Notes: generated from the sequence alone by a model not told the origin. DNA of 64,000 nt from Stigmatella ashevillena (GCF_028368975.1 NZ_JAQNDM010000001.1:682001-746000); one strand, 5' to 3'; shown: positions 8,086-17,617, counted from the first letter of the stretch. Numbers and translations: made by a program.

Positions 8086-10077
8086 TCACCTGCCGGAGCC
8101 CAGGTCAACACAGGGCTCCAGCCCCGGATTCAGGCATGCCTCGCTGGCCACATCCATGCCGCTCAACGGGAAGGTGACCGGCACTCCCGCCTTGAGGCGA
8201 ATAAAGGAGGTGGGCTGCCCGCCGTACTGATCGGCGCAGGACAGCGGCAAGCCCGTCACCGGAAGCACCAGGTCCTTCGGCGCCGAGAGGGTGATGGACT
8301 GGCCTGGAGTGATGACGGCATTCACCGCCACCTCACTCAGGGCCAGCCTCCATGCCGCACGCTCGCCGAGCACCTCCATGGAGGGACTCTCCAGCGGCAA
8401 GCGGTACAGGTTCTGGAACTTGTCGAACGTGGCCCTCAGCAAATCCGTCAGCAGGCTGTGCTCCGGCGCGTAGAAGCGCAGGTTGGCCTGGTGGAACATC
8501 CAGGGCGCCAGCTCTCCCCGGAGGATGTAGAGCAGCAACACATTGCTTTCCTCATCGAGGATCTCCTCGTAGGTGAGATCCCTGCCCCAATACGAGCGGT
8601 AGAGGTGGTTGTACTCGCTCACCCACTCCTCGGGGACGGACACGTTGTAGAACAGATTCGTCGGTCGGCGGGGAATCATCAGGAGTTCCGGGACGACAAA
8701 GTTGCGCAGGGCCGCATTGGGCGTGCGCATGGACTGATCCGCGATCGAGGAGTCGGACACCATGTAGCGACTGCCCAGATCATAGGCGGCTCTCATCGCG
8801 CTGAGATTGCGCAGTCCGGTGATGTTGGGAGTGACCAGGTTCTTCGGACAGAAATCCTTCAACCCCAGCGAACCGGCCACCTGAATGTTCTTCGTCAGCT
8901 CTTCTCGCACGGACGCATAGTCCATCTCGTCGAGGTAGGGATGGTTGTACGTGTGGCTGATCCACTTGAACTGAGCGCCATAGGACCGTGCAGCGGGCGT
9001 GAGCGTGTCTTCAACGTCCTCGTCTTGCTCGGTGCCCAGACCGTTGAAGGCCATGTCCAAGCGAAACGAGGGCGACAGGAGCCGGCTCTGGGTTTCGAGC
9101 TGCCACTGCACGGTGGCCTTCAGATCCGCCCCCGTCATGCGATAACCGAGAGAGGGATTCTCCCAGAGATCATTCTCCAGGAAGACGTCGTCCACCTGGG
9201 CACTGGCGTAGACCCGGCGGTAGCCCAGGAAAAGGCCCCGGGTGACCCAGTTGACCACCCCATAGGAGAGCGCCACCGAGTGCATGAGGTAGGCATCCTG
9301 GTCGAAGGTGAGCGCGAGATTCTCCCGCCCGTCTGGCAGCGTGGCCGTCACCACGAGGGCATGGCCCTCCTCATCCTGAAAGAGCGGCACGGCCCCCGGG
9401 GCTGCGCGCGCCAGGTACGTGTAGGCATGGCGAATCGGCAACGGCTTGCCTGACAGGTAGGGGAAGGCCTGACGGCCTGCGGCCGTGATCCGCAGCGAGG
9501 GCGGAACGTTCCCGGGCGCTTCCGTCACGGGCAAGGCAAAGCCCAGCGCCTCGACCGGATACGTGTACCAGGTCACCTGCCGGACGCTGAAGTTCAGCTC
9601 ATAGTCGGCCAGCGTCTGCCACTCGGCCTGTGTGAGTGCGCTGCGCCACCCGGTGCCGTCAAAAAAACTGAGGTTCGACGTGGCAAGAATGACTCCTTGG
9701 AAATGCCCGCGGCTGCCTTCCGCCAACAGCGCGGGTGTGAGCGCCCCTGGGCTCGTCTTGGCCACGTGCACGTGGTAGGGGGTGCCGAGGTAATCGAGTG
9801 CCTGGCGAATGGCGGCCAAGCTCGGCTCACTCCCATCCACGGACACCACCAGCAGCCGAGCTTCCAACGTCCTGCCCGCCACCGTCACGCGCCGCCCCTT
9901 CCCCCAGGGATCCACGAGCGGCGTCAGCCGCTGCGAGGACTGTTTGGGTTTGAGCGTTGGCACACCTTGTGTCACCTGGTGAGCCCGGTGATGCACTTTC
10001 GACACGAGCGCGAGCGTCCCCCCAAAAGCCACCAGTGCCACCACCCATGACAACACCCAGCGCAACCTGTCCGTCAT
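8086..10077 (-). CDS. Agd3/CE18-like polysaccharide deacetylase, membrane-anchored
   Basis: ATG 10077 has GAGGGGA 6 nt upstream and gives a 663-residue protein with one N-terminal membrane helix (about 8-28, VLSWVVALVAFGGTLALV). The order of domains recalls the fungal GalNAc-polymer deacetylase Agd3. A Rossmann-like region (about 60-180, RLLVVSVDGSEPSL) comes first. The NodB-like barrel then carries the metal triad: Asp296/Asp297 in AQVDDVFLENDLW, and His375-x3-His379 in WISHTYNHPYLDEMDY. A C-terminal beta domain follows (about 560-663). The likely reaction is removal of acetyl groups from poly-GalNAc in the periplasm or at the outer face of the inner membrane. It is divergent from the pel operon and convergent with the GH114 gene, so it is placed inside the polysaccharide locus but transcribed alone. 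Confidence 0.82.
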   Translation of the reverse strand: MTDRLRWVLSWVVALVAFGGTLALVSKVHHRAHQVTQGVPTLKPKQSSQRLTPLVDPWGKGRRVTVAGRTLEARLLVVSVDGSEPSLAAIRQALDYLGTPYHVHVAKTSPGALTPALLAEGSRGHFQGVILATSNLSFFDGTGWRSALTQAEWQTLADYELNFSVRQVTWYTYPVEALGFALPVTEAPGNVPPSLRITAAGRQAFPYLSGKPLPIRHAYTYLARAAPGAVPLFQDEEGHALVVTATLPDGRENLALTFDQDAYLMHSVALSYGVVNWVTRGLFLGYRRVYASAQVDDVFLENDLWENPSLGYRMTGADLKATVQWQLETQSRLLSPSFRLDMAFNGLGTEQDEDVEDTLTPAARSYGAQFKWISHTYNHPYLDEMDYASVREELTKNIQVAGSLGLKDFCPKNLVTPNITGLRNLSAMRAAYDLGSRYMVSDSSIADQSMRTPNAALRNFVVPELLMIPRRPTNLFYNVSVPEEWVSEYNHLYRSYWGRDLTYEEILDEESNVLLLYILRGELAPWMFHQANLRFYAPEHSLLTDLLRATFDKFQNLYRLPLESPSMEVLGERAAWRLALSEVAVNAVITPGQSITLSAPKDLVLPVTGLPLSCADQYGGQPTSFIRLKAGVPVTFPLSGMDVASEACLNPGLEPCVDLGSGR

Positions 10078-10370
10078 CTTTGATCCCCTCGAAGAAGGAG
10101 CCTCAAGACCCCCGTCTTGAACACCTGCGGACAAGCTGCATCCGTCTTTGTCCGATGGAGGCCTTTACCGACCTCCGTCAGAGAGGAGTGGCCGCCGCGA
10201 GACAGCCGCCCCACCCGCGGAGGGTGTAGGTCCATGCGCTTCCTTCCCCCCTTTCCCGCTGGGGCAGGTTGTTGCGCTGGGGAGTGTTCCCTAAATCGCT
10301 CAGAGTGCTGGGTTGTGTTGTTTCAGGGATGGGGCCTTTCGCTGCAGGGCGGAAGGAGAAGGGCGAGGGC
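10078..10370. promoter_or_regulatory. Divergent promoter region, deacetylase / pel operon
   Basis: This 293-bp gap must hold promoters for both directions. A perfect short hairpin CAAGAC-cccc-GTCTTG lies at 10104-10119, in the expected 5' leader of the deacetylase mRNA. I looked for a GEMM-type c-di-GMP riboswitch and a -24/-12 element and saw neither. Confidence 0.5.
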
Positions 10371-12863
10371 GTGAACACACGTTATTGGCAATACACGGTG
10401 GCATGGGTCACCGCGTTGGCTTGGGCTTGTGCATCCCCCGAGGTCTCCGCCGGGCCTCCAATCACCGAGCCACAAAGCATCGCCTTCTATTACGGCTCTC
10501 ACGTCCCGGTGGCGGAACTCGCCCACTTCAAGCAGGTGGTGCTCGAACCCGGAGCCGTGACCGCGCAGGAATTGAAGGCCTTGCGCGAGAGCAGCCAGGT
10601 CTATGCCTACCTCAGCGCTGGAGAGGTGAGCCGGAACAGTGCGGCACACCCCCAGGTTCAACCCGATTGGATCATCTCCGAGAACACGGCCTGGGGCAGC
10701 GACGTGGTGGATCCTCTCCATCCTCAGGTCCGTGCTTTCCTCCTCGCCCAGGCCAAGGCGCTTCGGCAGCAGGGCTATCACGGCCTCTTCCTCGATACGC
10801 TGGACAGCCCCCTGGCGGTCCCCGCGCCCCCCTCGGTGGTGAAGGCACGGACCCAGGCGTTGGTGGAACTGCTGCGTGAACTGCACCAGCAATTGCCCGG
10901 CGTGAAATTGCTGCTCAACCGCGGCTTCGAACTCTTCCCCGAGGCAGCGTCCTTCGCCTCGGGCGTGGTGGCCGAAAGCCTCTTTACAGGCTGGAACGCG
11001 GCGGAAGAGCGCTACGAGCCCGTGACGGAGACGGATCGCGCCTGGCTCCAAGAGCGACTCACGAAGCTGCGCGAGCTTCACGGACTGCCGGTGACGGTCA
11101 TCGACTATTTGCCACCGGCCGAGCGTGAACAGGCACGGTCCGTTGCCCGGTCCATCCAAGCGCTTGGCTTCATCCCCTATATCACCAACGCTCGTCTCGA
11201 CATGCTTGGGGTTGGCCCCTTGGAGATCGTCCCCCGGAGGGTGCTGGCGCTTTACGACAGCACCGAAGGCGCGGCGGAGAGCTCCTCGCTGCATCGGCTG
11301 CTCGCGCTCCCGCTCGAGTCCCTGGGCTACACGTTGGACTACCAGGACGTGCGCGGCGAGCTGCCCGGCATGCCGCTCGCGGGCCGCTACGCGGGCGTGG
11401 TGGCCTGGGTGTCGGGTCCCTCCCTGGACAAGCCCAAGGCCTTGAGGGCCTGGCTGGACCAGCAGTGTGATGACGGCGTCCGGGCGGCGCTCTTTGGTGA
11501 GCTGGGATTCATCCATGAGCCTGGATTTCTGGCTCGCCGGGGGCTTGCGTCCGTGAGGCTGGAGGGAAAAGTCCGTATTGGACAAGCCGATGGCCTCATC
11601 GGCTTCGAGGCGCCCCCCGCTCCGCATGCCCGCTCGCTGCCCCTCATCCAGGCCGCGAGGGCGGACGTCCGGGTGCACCTGTCCGTGCGCGATGGCTCGA
11701 ACCGGGAAGCTGCCGCCATTCTCTCCGGTGCCTGTGGCGGACTCGCACAGAACCCCTATGTGTTGGAAGAAGGCTTCGAGGGCCAGCAGCGCTGGGTCCT
11801 GGATCCCTTCGCCTTCCTCACCCAGGCTCTGGGCTTGGAACCCATTCCCGTGCTGGATGCCACGACGGAAAATGGCCGCCGGTTGATGGTGATCGACATT
11901 GACGGAGAGGGCTTTGGAGCCCCCGCCGAGGTGCCTGGAACCCCCGCGGTGGGACAGGTGCTCTTGGAGTCGCTCTTGGAACGCCATCCGCTGCCCGTCA
12001 GCCTGCACTTGCCGACGGGGACGCTGGGAACCCCGGGCCTGCGTTTGCTGGCGCGGAAAACGGCCCGGCGAATCCACCTCGAAGAGAGCGGATCCGACAC
12101 GCCCCGCTCCGCCGGGAGCCTTCTTCCCGCAGGCCCCCACTCGCTCACCACATTGGCGCCCCTGATCCGGCCCGGGTCCAAGGAACGTCTCCGGGCCACA
12201 CCGGCGACGCGCTCACCGCATGCCTACTCCCGGCTCACCGAGGCACTCGCGTGGACGGGCAGTCCCCGCCGGCTCACGCCCCTGGTGATTGCTCATTCCG
12301 TGAGCGCCTGCACCACCCCCGGGGGGGTCCGCGCCCTCCAGAAGCTGTATGCCTGGGCGCAGGCCCAACCCGCCCTGTCGTTGTGGCGCTGTGAGTACGA
12401 GGACCGGGCACGCGGTTTTTCCCAGGCCACCCTCGCGCGCACACTGGATGGCATCTGGCACTTCCGGGGGCTGGGCGCCCTGCGCACGCTGAGGTTGCCG
12501 GCAGTGCGGGGGTGGCCCGACTTGGAGCAATCCCAGGGAGTCGCCGGCTTCGTCGACGCGCCGCAGGGCCGCTACGTGAGCCTGACGGCCGCGGAGGCCC
12601 GGATCGTCTTGAGCGCAGAGCCTTCCCCAGCGCTCCGGCTGGTGTGGGCCAACGCTCCTCTTCTGTCTTGGAGGCGTCAGGCAACCACGGTGGAAGTCCA
12701 CCTGCGCGGCCACCTGCCCGTCACGCTCGCGTTGACAGGGGTGGCCGCGGGATGCCGGTTCACGGGTGCTGCCGGCACCGTTCCTGGCGTCCTGTCCGGG
12801 GGTGTGACCCTCTTCCACTTCCCCACGGCGGATACCGGTCATGCGCGGCTCGTCTGCTTCTGA
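10371..12863 (+). CDS. pelA: PelA-like protein: GH166-type hydrolase with degenerate deacetylase domain
   Basis: GTG 10371, preceded by AAGGAGAAGGGCGAGGG, gives a Sec signal peptide (cut near EVSA). Length is 830 residues against about 948 in P. aeruginosa. The hydrolase TIM barrel (about 35-290) keeps Asp142 (GLFLDTLDS) and Glu202 (VVAESLF), the expected catalytic pair. A Rossmann-like domain follows (about 300-460, RRVLALYDSTEG). The deacetylase region starts with the expected DxD motif (Asp509, Asp511 in VIDIDGEGF). Where PelA proteins carry SHTxSHP, the sequence reads SDTPRSA (about 575-581), so both zinc-binding His are Asp and Ser. The C-terminal part (CTTPGGVRALQKLYAWA, GALRTLRLPA, QSQGVAGF) is otherwise PelA-like. 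It would trim Pel but probably not deacetylate it. It overlaps pelB by 23 nt. Confidence 0.88.
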   Translation: MNTRYWQYTVAWVTALAWACASPEVSAGPPITEPQSIAFYYGSHVPVAELAHFKQVVLEPGAVTAQELKALRESSQVYAYLSAGEVSRNSAAHPQVQPDWIISENTAWGSDVVDPLHPQVRAFLLAQAKALRQQGYHGLFLDTLDSPLAVPAPPSVVKARTQALVELLRELHQQLPGVKLLLNRGFELFPEAASFASGVVAESLFTGWNAAEERYEPVTETDRAWLQERLTKLRELHGLPVTVIDYLPPAEREQARSVARSIQALGFIPYITNARLDMLGVGPLEIVPRRVLALYDSTEGAAESSSLHRLLALPLESLGYTLDYQDVRGELPGMPLAGRYAGVVAWVSGPSLDKPKALRAWLDQQCDDGVRAALFGELGFIHEPGFLARRGLASVRLEGKVRIGQADGLIGFEAPPAPHARSLPLIQAARADVRVHLSVRDGSNREAAAILSGACGGLAQNPYVLEEGFEGQQRWVLDPFAFLTQALGLEPIPVLDATTENGRRLMVIDIDGEGFGAPAEVPGTPAVGQVLLESLLERHPLPVSLHLPTGTLGTPGLRLLARKTARRIHLEESGSDTPRSAGSLLPAGPHSLTTLAPLIRPGSKERLRATPATRSPHAYSRLTEALAWTGSPRRLTPLVIAHSVSACTTPGGVRALQKLYAWAQAQPALSLWRCEYEDRARGFSQATLARTLDGIWHFRGLGALRTLRLPAVRGWPDLEQSQGVAGFVDAPQGRYVSLTAAEARIVLSAEPSPALRLVWANAPLLSWRRQATTVEVHLRGHLPVTLALTGVAAGCRFTGAAGTVPGVLSGGVTLFHFPTADTGHARLVCF

Positions 12864-15800
12864 TCGTCCCCCGCTCATCCGTCCCGCATGGCTGCTCGTC
12901 CTCGCAGGCACGGTGGCCGCGACGCTCTGGGTGCTCGCGCCTTCTCGGAGGGACTCGGGCGCGGAGCGGGTACCCCTGGATGAAGTGGCGCTTGCCTGGC
13001 TGCGCTCGGCACTCGCGACCCATCCAGACGACGCGGCGCTCCGCCTGCGGCTCGCACGCAGCCAGCAACGGCTCTCCCTGTACGACGAGGCGTCGTGGAC
13101 GGTCGAGCCATTGCTGCGACATCCCGGTCTGGAGGGCGCCCAGGCGCGGTTCATCGCCTTCGAAGGACACGTGACGCGGTGGCGCCAGGAGCCCAGGCAC
13201 GAGGCCACGGCGAGACTCGGAAAGACCCTGGAGACCCTCCTCACGGAGCGCCTCCCCGAAGAGGATCAGGAGTCCCTGCTGCGCATGGCGCTGGAGCTGG
13301 GCCGGCCTGACCTCGCCGCGCAGGGGGCTGAACACCTCGCGGAAGCCCTTCCCGAGCGCCGGAAGGCCTGGCGCCAGGAAGCGGGCCGGCAATGGCTCGC
13401 GGCGGGCCAGGCGGCCCGGGCCGCCGAGAGCTGGGCACGGGGGGCAGAAGAGACGCCGGAGACCCTTGAAGCCGAAACGCTGGCCGTCAAAGCCATCAAC
13501 GCCACGCACGGCATGCGGGATGGCACCGCAGCCGTGGCTTTGGCGGAACGCATGCTCAAGCGCTTTCCCAGGCGAAAGCCGCTGTTGGAGCACGCTCTGG
13601 CCGTGGCTTTGGCCCACCAGGCGCTCCCGCAGGCGGAGCACTGGTCTGCCCTGCTCGCGGATCTGTCTCCTCTGGATGAGGAGGCCTGGCGGCGGCGGCG
13701 CGAGGTGGCGCTCGCCGCCGGAGCGCTCCCCGCGGCGCTCGCTGCCAGCCGGAAGCTCGTTCAGCTCAACCCCAGGGAGGCCGAGGAATGGCGGTGGTTG
13801 GCGAAGGTCGCGGGATGGGCGGGCAACCTCGAAGCCTCTCGAGAAGCCTGGCGCTGGCTGGCCCTGCGCGAAGGCTCGGCCGAAACCGTCTCTCAGGCGG
13901 TGCTCCTGGCCACCCAGGCCCATGACTTTCAGAGCGTGGCGGAAGTGCTGGAGTCCCGCCGGCAGCGCGCCACGCTGACTGACTCGGAGTTTCTCCTGCT
14001 GGTGAATGCCCATGAGCACCTGGGAGAGTCCGCGCGCGAGGAGGCGCTGCTCAAGGCCCGGGGACAGGCACCGTGGCTGCGGCGGCTTGCAGCGCTCCAA
14101 GAGGACCAGGGTCAGCTCGAGGCCGCGCTCACCACGTGGAGGAAACTCGAGCAACGCAGTGAGGCTCCCGAGGAGGAGCGGCGGCGGCAGGGCGAACTGC
14201 TCTGGCGCTTGGGGCGAGCCTCGGCGGCCATGGCCTGCCTGCGGGATGCACGGCCGTGGGCCCGGCCTGAGGCAGTGGGTTACTGGCGGCTGCTGGCCGA
14301 GCTCGCCTGGAATCAGGAAGCGGACGCGGAGGCGCGCGAGGCCTACCAGGTCCTCCGAGAAAACTCGCCCCCGGAGGCCCTCGTGAACCTCCGGCTGGTG
14401 CGCCTTCACGCCGCCGCCGGCTGGGAAGCAGAGCGGGAAGGCCTGCTGGAGGTGGCCCGAAGCCACTATGCCCAGGCGCTCTCGGTGGACGGCCGGGATG
14501 GGCCTTCACGTCTGGGGCTTCTCCGGCTGCTGATGCGGCGGGAGGATCTCCCGGGCCTCGCCACGGCATTGTCGGGCTGGCAGCAGGAGGCCGAACGCGG
14601 GCCGGAGTACTTCGAACCCTACGCCCGTGCCCTGTGGCAACTGGGACGGCGACGCGAGGCCTCGGTGTGGTTCGGCCGGTGGGCCCACGCCCATCCCCAG
14701 GAAGCAGGGCCCTGGCTGGAGTACACCCAGGCCCTGGAAGAGGTGGGAGAACACACCGCGGCCTCCAAAGCCTTCGCCACGGCCGTGCCGCTCTTGCGTC
14801 CCCATCTTCAATCCACGATGGAACGGCTCCCAGCCCGTGAGGCCGTGCAGGAGATGCTTCGGCTTGTCCGCCTCTCGGAGCGCCATGGCCCCCCTGTCCT
14901 TGCGCGGGCCTGGGCCGAAGCGCTCCAACTTCGCGCGGGCGGCGACGCGGAGGTCCAGGCCTGGGCATTGTCCCGTGCCTTGGAGCGAAAAGACGCTGCC
15001 GGGGTGCGCCGTTGGCTCGCGGCCATGCACCGCACCGGCCGCTCACCCCCGGCGTGGGTGCTGCTCCGCCAGGCGATGGACGAGGCAGATGGTCCCGCCC
15101 TCTCGAGCCTGCTGAAGACCCGAGGCACGGAGCTGTCCTTGCCGGACCGTGTCTTCGCCGAGCGGTGGCTGGGCAACCGCATGCGTGCACGCCAACTGCT
15201 CTCCTCGGGCTCACGGGCAGGCCTCTCACAGGCCCAGAACGCCTCGCTGGACTCCCTGGAGCGGGAGCTGGCGGCGCAGTTGGATCCACGGGTGAACCTG
15301 CTGACGTCCTTCGGCCAACTCGGGCCGCTCTCGTCCACGCTCGTGGGCATCGAGGGGCAGTTCCCCGGCCCCCGAGAGAGCCTGCTGCATGCGCGTGTCT
15401 CCTACCACCACCTGAGGGCAGAAGGGCCTGGCATCGCGAAGGAGACACAGGTTCAGCTCGGGGCCACGCTGGGCCCGGAGCGGCGGCCTCTGGACCTGCG
15501 GCTGGGCCTTATTCAACGCGGCGCCCGGCTCCGTCCCTCATGGCTCGTCCGGCAACAGGGGGCGCTGGCTCCCCGGCTGCGACTGGTGGGTGAGGCAGCC
15601 TGGGGAGAGCCCGCCGACGAGGCAGCGCTCTTGCGGCTGCTCGGACAACGGCACCGGCTGGCGGGAACCCTGTTTCTGAAGGTTCCCGGTGAGGGAGAAG
15701 CCTCCGCGGCCGTGGCAGCCCAGCAATATTGGACGCTGAAGGACACGCGGATCGGAGAGGGGCTGGGCACGGCCCTCCAGGTCTCCTGGCCATGGGCCGT

Positions 15801-16170
15801 CTCCCAGGTGGAAGGACGGCTGGGACTCACCAGCGCGGTGGATCAGCGGTGGCTCCGCACGGAGCTTCCCCCGGAGCTGTCCGCTCCCGTCACGCGTCAA
15901 CTGCTGCCCGAGCGATCGGGAAGCCTGGGACTGCAAGCCAGCATGGGACGGGAGCGCCGGGAGGACGAGCGGAGCACGTACCTCCTCGAGGCATGGGGTG
16001 GCTGGCTCTGGCCGGAGACACGTCCGGGGTATCGCCTCAAAGTGGGAGGGAACTTGAACCTGACGCCCCTGGGCGAGCTGTCGGCCCGGTTCGTGATGGG
16101 AAGTGCTTGGGGCGCGGGAAACTCGGAGTTGCACCGGGTCTTGGAATTGGGATGGCGGGTCAAGCTCTGA
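12841..16170 (+). CDS. pelB: PelB-like TPR and outer-membrane barrel exporter
   Basis: A 1109-residue protein, similar in size to PelB (about 1190). It opens with one membrane helix (about 14-33, PAWLLVLAGTVAATLWVLA). A very long helical repeat region follows (about 45-800) in which TPR units are frequent, for example AEEWRWLAKVAGWAGNLEAS and PSRLGLLRLLMRREDLPG. The C-terminal ~280 residues alternate hydrophobic and polar residues as in a beta barrel and finish in LGWRVKL, an outer-membrane assembly signal. In Pel systems PelB forms the export pore and its TPR domain recruits PelA. Because no pelC funnel lipoprotein is visible, this protein may work alone at the outer membrane. Its start lies inside pelA, indicating translational coupling. 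Confidence 0.87.
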   Translation: MRGSSASDRPPLIRPAWLLVLAGTVAATLWVLAPSRRDSGAERVPLDEVALAWLRSALATHPDDAALRLRLARSQQRLSLYDEASWTVEPLLRHPGLEGAQARFIAFEGHVTRWRQEPRHEATARLGKTLETLLTERLPEEDQESLLRMALELGRPDLAAQGAEHLAEALPERRKAWRQEAGRQWLAAGQAARAAESWARGAEETPETLEAETLAVKAINATHGMRDGTAAVALAERMLKRFPRRKPLLEHALAVALAHQALPQAEHWSALLADLSPLDEEAWRRRREVALAAGALPAALAASRKLVQLNPREAEEWRWLAKVAGWAGNLEASREAWRWLALREGSAETVSQAVLLATQAHDFQSVAEVLESRRQRATLTDSEFLLLVNAHEHLGESAREEALLKARGQAPWLRRLAALQEDQGQLEAALTTWRKLEQRSEAPEEERRRQGELLWRLGRASAAMACLRDARPWARPEAVGYWRLLAELAWNQEADAEAREAYQVLRENSPPEALVNLRLVRLHAAAGWEAEREGLLEVARSHYAQALSVDGRDGPSRLGLLRLLMRREDLPGLATALSGWQQEAERGPEYFEPYARALWQLGRRREASVWFGRWAHAHPQEAGPWLEYTQALEEVGEHTAASKAFATAVPLLRPHLQSTMERLPAREAVQEMLRLVRLSERHGPPVLARAWAEALQLRAGGDAEVQAWALSRALERKDAAGVRRWLAAMHRTGRSPPAWVLLRQAMDEADGPALSSLLKTRGTELSLPDRVFAERWLGNRMRARQLLSSGSRAGLSQAQNASLDSLERELAAQLDPRVNLLTSFGQLGPLSSTLVGIEGQFPGPRESLLHARVSYHHLRAEGPGIAKETQVQLGATLGPERRPLDLRLGLIQRGARLRPSWLVRQQGALAPRLRLVGEAAWGEPADEAALLRLLGQRHRLAGTLFLKVPGEGEASAAVAAQQYWTLKDTRIGEGLGTALQVSWPWAVSQVEGRLGLTSAVDQRWLRTELPPELSAPVTRQLLPERSGSLGLQASMGRERREDERSTYLLEAWGGWLWPETRPGYRLKVGGNLNLTPLGELSARFVMGSAWGAGNSELHRVLELGWRVKL

Positions 16171-16207
16171 AGCACGGTGGGCGGCGGGCGATGGGGGGAG
16201 GCAGCAA

Positions 16208-17617
16208 ATGCGCAGTACGAGAGCGACCGAGGCCTTGCTGGAGAACCGGCGAGGCTCGCAGGACAAGCACGCCAAGAATGATCGGCCCGGGGCGTGGGTC
16301 GGGTGGGTGGAGACAACGCTCTTCGTGGCGGCCATTCCTCTGCTGGGCAGCCAGTTGCGGCCGGATGATCTCTTTCTCCTCACGGCCCCCTTTCCCTGGG
16401 CCTGCATGGCCGTGCTCTTGATCGCGCTGCGCTATGGCGGCTTTCATGGAATGGCCTGTGCGCTGGCGCTGATCTTCGGAGGGATCTCCGCCTGGCGCCT
16501 GGGAATCCCTGGCGCACGGCTGGCGCTGGAGCCCAGCGTGGGCCTGCTGATCGTGGGCTGTGTGGCGGGCGAGTTCCGGGATGGGTGGCTCCGCCGACAG
16601 CAGCAGGCGGATCAACAAGGACAGGAACTCCGCTCCCGGCTGATGCGTCTGTCCCGCGGCTACCACCTGCTGCGAGCCTCTCAGGAACGCATGGAGCAGC
16701 GGCTCGCGGGAAGCGCACCGAGCCTGCGCCAGTCCCTGAGCGCACTGCACGAGCGGCTCGCCACCCTGCCCTCCGGTGAGCCTCGGCTCGAGGCGCTGGG
16801 AGGAGTCCTCCTGGGACTGATGGCCAGCCACGGAGGGGTGCAAGCCGCGGCGCTGCATGCCATCGATGACGCAGGCCGCTGGAAGGCAGAGCCCGCGGCC
16901 ACCTTCGGGAAATGCCTCGCCCATGCGGAGGACCCGCTGGTGAAAGAAGCCCTGCGGCGAGGGCGCATGGTGAGCGTGCGCGCTTTCGCCGCCGAAGCAC
17001 CGGCATCGCCGCTGCTGGCCGCCATCCCCTTGGTGGACGTGGACGAGCACGTCTGGGGCGTGGTGGCCATCTCCGAGATGCCATTCATCGCCTTCAACGA
17101 GGACACCCTGCGACTGCTGGCCGTGCTGGCGGCGCACGCCGGTGACGCACTCGCTCAAGAGGAACCTGCACGGGAATCCGCGGCCGTCTTCGTCCAGATC
17201 GAAAAAGGGCTGCGTGCAGCCCGGCGGGATGGCCAGGTCGCGGGCGTGGTGGCCCTGCGCATGCAGGGTCCCCTGGCATCCGAGAGGATGGAGGCGCTGA
17301 CGGCGCACCACCGGGTGCTGGATGGGATGTGGCGCCTCCAGAGACCGGATGGGGTGATCACGATGCTCTTCCTGTTGTCCCTGACCACCCCTTCGGGGGT
17401 GAAGCAATTCATCCAGCGGCTCGAGAAGACCCTTGGGCAACGAGCGCCTTTCCCCGGCCAGGGCTGGGTGCGTTCGTGGCCCTACCAACCCCATGAGCCC
17501 GTGGAGCCGTTGCTCGCTGAACTTCGGAGGACCTGTGAAGCGGATGAGATGGAAGATCGTACTCGTCAGTGCAATCGCTCTGGAACTGCTGAGCTGGGCC
17601 TGTCTCTGGAGATGTGA
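16208..17617 (+). CDS. pelD: PelD-like c-di-GMP receptor
   Basis: ATG 16208 has GGGAGG 7 nt upstream. The product of 469 residues has about four N-terminal membrane helices (30-115), a coiled linker (RRQQQADQQGQELRSRL), a GAF domain (about 180-320, with WGVVAISEMPFIAFNEDTLRLLA) and a degenerate GGDEF domain (about 330-445). Arg369-x2-Asp372 (HHRVLDGMWR) and Arg404 (IQRLEK) sit 35 residues apart. That is the spacing of Arg367, Asp370 and Arg402, which I recall as the c-di-GMP contacts of P. aeruginosa PelD. No GGDEF signature remains, so it binds but should not make c-di-GMP. It should activate the PelF/PelG machinery when c-di-GMP is high. It lies 37 bp after pelB and overlaps pelE. Confidence 0.88.
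   Translation: MRSTRATEALLENRRGSQDKHAKNDRPGAWVGWVETTLFVAAIPLLGSQLRPDDLFLLTAPFPWACMAVLLIALRYGGFHGMACALALIFGGISAWRLGIPGARLALEPSVGLLIVGCVAGEFRDGWLRRQQQADQQGQELRSRLMRLSRGYHLLRASQERMEQRLAGSAPSLRQSLSALHERLATLPSGEPRLEALGGVLLGLMASHGGVQAAALHAIDDAGRWKAEPAATFGKCLAHAEDPLVKEALRRGRMVSVRAFAAEAPASPLLAAIPLVDVDEHVWGVVAISEMPFIAFNEDTLRLLAVLAAHAGDALAQEEPARESAAVFVQIEKGLRAARRDGQVAGVVALRMQGPLASERMEALTAHHRVLDGMWRLQRPDGVITMLFLLSLTTPSGVKQFIQRLEKTLGQRAPFPGQGWVRSWPYQPHEPVEPLLAELRRTCEADEMEDRTRQCNRSGTAELGLSLEM

Noticed and set aside
10078-10370. A c-di-GMP (GEMM) riboswitch upstream of pelA or the deacetylase gene
   Set aside because: I looked for the conserved core and tetraloop-receptor features and did not find them; control through PelD is the better supported route.
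10323-12140. A 605-codon open frame opposite pelA
   Set aside because: Antisense shadow: no recognisable motif, and pelA codon bias explains the lack of stops.
14129-15448. A 439-codon open frame opposite pelB
   Set aside because: Pro/Arg/Gly-rich low-complexity translation; pelB on the other strand has consistent codon bias and structure.
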